A stretch of DNA of 8,644 nt from an uncultured Oscillibacter sp. (GTDB taxonomy: Bacteria; Bacillota; Clostridia; Oscillospirales; Oscillospiraceae), in the NCBI GenBank assembly GCA_900542115.1, contig UQMC01000088.1, forward strand, positions 1-8,644, written 5' to 3'. Positions 6,563-8,644 of the stretch are shown here, one piece after another (the first letter of the stretch is position 1; each line of letters opens with the position of its first letter). A model generated the notes under the pieces. It saw only the letters and a program-made list of their open reading frames with translations, was not told the origin of the DNA and made no database searches. The position numbers and the translations under genes are program-made.

Positions 6563-7453
6563 ATGAGCGACAAATTGGTACGCGCCATCTCCAAGGATGG
6601 CTTTGTAAAGGCGGCGGCAGTCTCCACGCGGGAGCTGACGGAGCGCGCCCGGCAGATTCATGATGCGTCCCCGGTGGCCACGGCGGCGCTGGGGCGTCTG
6701 CTGGCGGCCGGCTCCATGATGGGCAATGACCTCAAGGGCGACGGAGCCAGCGTAACGCTCCGCATCAAGGGTGACGGCCCCTTGGGAACGCTGCTGGTGG
6801 TGTCCGACAATCAGGGCAATGTCCGGGGCAGTGTGCAAAACCCGCAGGCGGACCTGCCGGTCCGTGAGGACGGAAAGCTGGACGTTGGCGGCGGCGTGGG
6901 CCACACAGGCACGCTGACGGTCATCAAGGATCTGAATTTGAAGGAGCCGTATGTCGGCAGCGTGGAGCTGCTGGGCGGCGAGATTGCCGAGGACATTGCC
7001 AGCTACTTTGTGGAATCCGAGCAGATTCCCACCGCCTGCGGCCTTGGCGTACTGGTGGATCGGGACCGCAGTGTGCTCCGCGCCGGCGGCTATCTCATTC
7101 AGCTTCTTCCGGGTGCGCCGGAGGGCATCATCGACCGACTGGAAAAGGGCATCATGGAGGCAGGCCCCGTCACAAAGCTCCTGCTGGACAACGATGACCC
7201 GGAGAGCCTGCTGCGGCGGGTCATGAGCGGCTTCGAGCTGGATATTCTGGAAACGGCACCGGTAGAATACCGCTGCTATTGCAGCCGGGAGCGGATGGCC
7301 GCCGCGCTGGTGAGCCTTGGCGGCGCACAGCTCAGTGAGCTTGCGGAGGATGAGAACGGAATCGAGCTGACCTGCCAGTTCTGCGACAGCCGCCAGCGGT
7401 TCACGCAGGAGGATATTCGCCGGCTTCTGGAAACGGCCCGGAAAAAAAATTAA
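6563..7453 (+). CDS. hslO: Hsp33 redox-regulated molecular chaperone
   Basis: A cytoplasmic holdase chaperone that is inactive when reduced, with zinc bound by four cysteines, and switches on under oxidative unfolding stress to prevent protein aggregation. The 296 residues match the family (about 290). The N-terminal folding domain shows MSDKLVRAISKDGFVKAAAV and the conserved SPVATAALGRLLAAG (36-50), GDGPLGTLLVVSDNQGNVRG (70-89) and GGEIAEDIASYFVESEQIPT (138-157). The C-terminal redox switch is intact: C238 and C240 (CYC) and C271 and C274 (CQFC), with 30 residues between the pairs. AGGAG (6552-6556) lies 6 nt before the ATG. It closes the apparent yerC-methyltransferase operon. No terminator is seen between its stop and the tRNA promoter 20 nt downstream, so read-through into the tRNA cluster is possible. 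Confidence 0.98.
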   Translation: MSDKLVRAISKDGFVKAAAVSTRELTERARQIHDASPVATAALGRLLAAGSMMGNDLKGDGASVTLRIKGDGPLGTLLVVSDNQGNVRGSVQNPQADLPVREDGKLDVGGGVGHTGTLTVIKDLNLKEPYVGSVELLGGEIAEDIASYFVESEQIPTACGLGVLVDRDRSVLRAGGYLIQLLPGAPEGIIDRLEKGIMEAGPVTKLLLDNDDPESLLRRVMSGFELDILETAPVEYRCYCSRERMAAALVSLGGAQLSELAEDENGIELTCQFCDSRQRFTQEDIRRLLETARKKN

Positions 7454-7472
7454 AAAAGTTTGTGGTTTAGGG

Positions 7473-7501
7473 TTGACAAACGGGGTGCTTCTGCATATAA
7501 T
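7473..7501 (+). promoter_or_regulatory. Consensus promoter of the tRNA cluster
   Basis: TTGACA (7473-7478) and TATAAT (7496-7501) are both perfect, with a 17-nt spacer. The predicted start is near 7508, about 26 nt before tRNA-Val. Such full-consensus promoters are typical of stable-RNA genes. Confidence 0.95.
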
Positions 7502-7533
7502 AAATTTTGTCGCTTGACGGCGGCTACATCCGC

Positions 7534-7610
7534 GGGAGCATAGCTCAGCTGGTTAGAGCACCTGCCTTACAAGCAGGGGGTCACTGGTTCGAGTCCAGTT
7601 GTTCCCACCA
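7534..7610 (+). tRNA. tRNA-Val (anticodon TAC)
   Basis: A 77-nt cloverleaf with acceptor GGGAGCA/TGTTCCC (one G-T pair), D arm GCTC...GAGC, anticodon stem CCTGC/GCAGG around loop CTTACAA (anticodon TAC, UAC in RNA), T arm ACTGG TTCGAGT CCAGT, discriminator A and an encoded CCA. First gene of the four-tRNA cluster. Confidence 0.97.
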
Positions 7611-7615
7611 CAAAT

Positions 7616-7692
7616 GGCCCGGTAGTTCAGTTGGTTAGAACGCTAGCCTGTCACGCTAGAGGTCGACGGTTCGAGCCCGTTCCGGGTCGCCA
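7616..7692 (+). tRNA. tRNA-Asp (anticodon GTC)
   Basis: A 77-nt cloverleaf with acceptor GGCCCGG/CCGGGTC, anticodon stem CTAGC/GCTAG around loop CTGTCAC (anticodon GTC), T arm GACGG TTCGAGC CCGTT, discriminator G, as expected for Asp identity, and an encoded CCA. It lies 5 nt after tRNA-Val. Confidence 0.97.
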
Positions 7693-7696
7693 TTTT

Positions 7697-7769
<73 letters not shown>

Positions 7770-7770
7770 C

Positions 7771-7788
7771 TACAACTTCATAGTTGTA
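7771..7788 (+). other. Spacer hairpin between tRNA-Phe and tRNA-Lys
   Basis: TACAACT (7771-7777) pairs perfectly with AGTTGTA (7782-7788) around a 4-nt loop. It fills almost the whole spacer between the two CCA-less tRNAs and could guide processing of the precursor or act as an attenuator. No U-run follows, so it is not an ordinary terminator. Confidence 0.5.
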
Positions 7789-7789
7789 T

Positions 7790-7862
7790 GGGATATTAGC
7801 TCAGTCGGTAGAGCACTTGACTTTTAATCAAGTTGTCCGGGGTTCGAATCCCCGATGTCTCA
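7790..7862 (+). tRNA. tRNA-Lys (anticodon TTT), CCA not encoded
   Basis: A 73-nt cloverleaf with acceptor GGGATAT/ATGTCTC (two G-T pairs), anticodon stem CTTGA/TCAAG around loop CTTTTAA (anticodon TTT), T arm CGGGG TTCGAAT CCCCG and discriminator A at 7862. It is followed by TTA instead of CCA. Last gene of the cluster. Confidence 0.96.
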
Positions 7863-7870
7863 TTAAGTTG

Positions 7871-7896
7871 CGGAAGCCGAGAGGTTTCCGTTTTTT
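7871..7896 (+). terminator. Terminator of the tRNA cluster
   Basis: CGGAAGCC (7871-7878) pairs with GGTTTCCG (7883-7890), 8 bp with one G-U and a GAGA loop, followed by six T (7891-7896). It starts 8 nt after tRNA-Lys. Confidence 0.92.
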
Positions 7897-7912
7897 CGTA
7901 TTCTAAAGTTTG

Positions 7913-7958
7913 CTAAAAAAGAGGTTGCTGCACATTCACACAGCAACCTCTTTTTTAG
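7913..7958 (-). terminator. Bidirectional terminator of the AIM24-family gene
   Basis: A perfect 18-bp stem (7913-7930 with 7941-7958) has six A on one side and six T on the other and a 10-nt loop, so it works as an intrinsic terminator on both strands. It begins 30 nt beyond the stop of the minus-strand AIM24-family gene and also backs up the tRNA terminator. Confidence 0.93.
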
Positions 7959-7988
7959 GTTAAAGTATATGTTGTTGAAAGTCGAAGA

Positions 7989-8617
7989 TCAGTTTGATTT
8001 TGTCGGAATGAACTGTGCAATGCGTCCGGCGAAATCAGCGATATTCTGCGTCTGAAGGATCACACGGCCAGGACCGGTAAGCTTTGTGAGGAAGAGACCT
8101 TCGCCGCCGAAGAAGATGTTTCCAAGGCCTTTGATCGTCTCAACTTCATATTTTACGGTTTTCTCGAACGCAACGACATTTCCTGTATCAACTTTGATCA
8201 CTTCGCCCGGTGCAAGCTGTTTCTCGACAACATCGCCGTCGATTTCGAGAAAGACCATTCCGGAACCGGAGATGGATTCAAGGATGAAGCCCTCGCCGCC
8301 AAACAGTCCGGAAGTAAATTTCTTTGTGAAGGTGACATCAAGATTTACAGAATCCTGTGCGCAGAGGAATGCACCTTTCTGGCAGATCATGCCGCCGTTT
8401 TCTGCCGCGTCGATCGGAAGAACCTGACCAGGTACAGTTGACGCAAATGCGATCGTGGCACCCGGAGCATCCGCACGGTAGGTAGCCATAAACATGGATT
8501 CACCGGCAAACATGCGGCCAAGACCTTTCATAAATCCGCCGCGTGTGTTTGTGGACATGGAAATCCCTTCAGACATCCAGGACATTCCGCCGGACTGTGT
8601 GTACATGGTTTCGCCTG
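7989..8617 (-). CDS. AIM24-family (TIGR00266/DUF124) protein, 5'-truncated
   Basis: A member of the AIM24/DUF124 family, a beta-rich fold of unknown biochemical role in bacteria, named after a yeast mitochondrial protein. The frame reads GETMYTQSGGMSWMSEGISM near the start, then GGFMKGLGRMFAGESMFMATY, GQVLPIDA, LDVTFTKKFTSGLFGGEGFI, and ends GGEGLFLTKLTGPGRVILQT plus a short tail; the repeated GGEG and GR-FAGES blocks are family hallmarks. Compared with the family, about 25 N-terminal residues are missing. The Met at 8606 is internal, since in-frame codons for Gly-Glu-Thr precede it before the sequence turns into adapter at 8618. No signal peptide or membrane segment is visible. The gene is about 48% GC, far below the central genes, so it may be transferred, or it may belong to another genome joined during assembly. 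It converges on the tRNA cluster across the bidirectional terminator. Confidence 0.92.
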
Positions 8618-8644
8618 AGATCGGAAGAGCACACGTCTGAACTC
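8618..8644. other. Illumina TruSeq adapter remnant at the window end
   Basis: The last 27 bases begin AGATCGGAAGAGC and continue with the rest of the common TruSeq read-1 adapter as I know it, with no mismatch. A chance match of this length is not credible. It is library sequence left in the assembly, not genomic DNA. Confidence 0.97.

Noticed and set aside
7989..8606. Treating the Met at 8606 as the true start of the AIM24-family protein
   Set aside because: Family members carry about 25 more residues and the in-frame codons before this Met (Gly-Glu-Thr) match the family pattern; the gene is cut by adapter sequence.

Overview
The window looks like chromosomal DNA from a GC-rich Gram-positive anaerobe of the class Clostridia, probably Oscillospirales of the gut type. 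This is an inference from gene families, purine-rich Shine-Dalgarno sites, intrinsic terminators, a tandem glycine riboswitch and a YerC-type TrpR-like regulator; no rRNA or other taxonomic marker is present. Sampled lines give about 65-73% GC in the central genes but only about 42-50% in the integrase gene at the left edge and the AIM24-family gene at the right edge.

Left region (1-1145): the 3' part of a tyrosine recombinase gene, cut by the window edge, points at the 3' end of a minus-strand tRNA-Leu(CAA) gene. That is the classic layout of one end of a tRNA-integrated mobile element whose body lies to the left. The tRNA has its own strong promoter, diverging from the asnS promoter, and its own terminator.

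Central region (1146-4585): asnS (asparaginyl-tRNA synthetase) ends in a strong terminator. A 544-nt stretch without protein genes follows. It carries a near-consensus promoter, a tandem two-aptamer glycine riboswitch and a hairpin-plus-U-run terminator placed just before the Shine-Dalgarno of a sodium:alanine/glycine symporter (AGCS family). The transporter is therefore almost certainly controlled by glycine at the level of termination. A shared terminator separates it from a convergent, very GC-rich DUF3298-like gene.

Right-central region (5273-7453): an apparent three-gene operon reads rightward: a YerC/TrpR-like regulator, a class I SAM-dependent methyltransferase (4-nt ATGA overlap) and hslO (Hsp33, redox-regulated chaperone, 12-nt gap).

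Right region (7454-8644): a perfect-consensus promoter drives four tRNA genes, Val(UAC), Asp(GUC), Phe(GAA) and Lys(UUU). The first two encode CCA and the last two do not. Two terminators follow, then a convergent AIM24-family gene truncated at its 5' end. The last 27 bases match the Illumina TruSeq adapter, so the right end is a library/assembly artefact and not genomic sequence.

I found no CRISPR array, toxin-antitoxin pair, defence locus or clearly new system. The most informative points are the adapter, the riboswitch-transporter unit, the mobile-element boundary at tRNA-Leu and the composition break near the right end.
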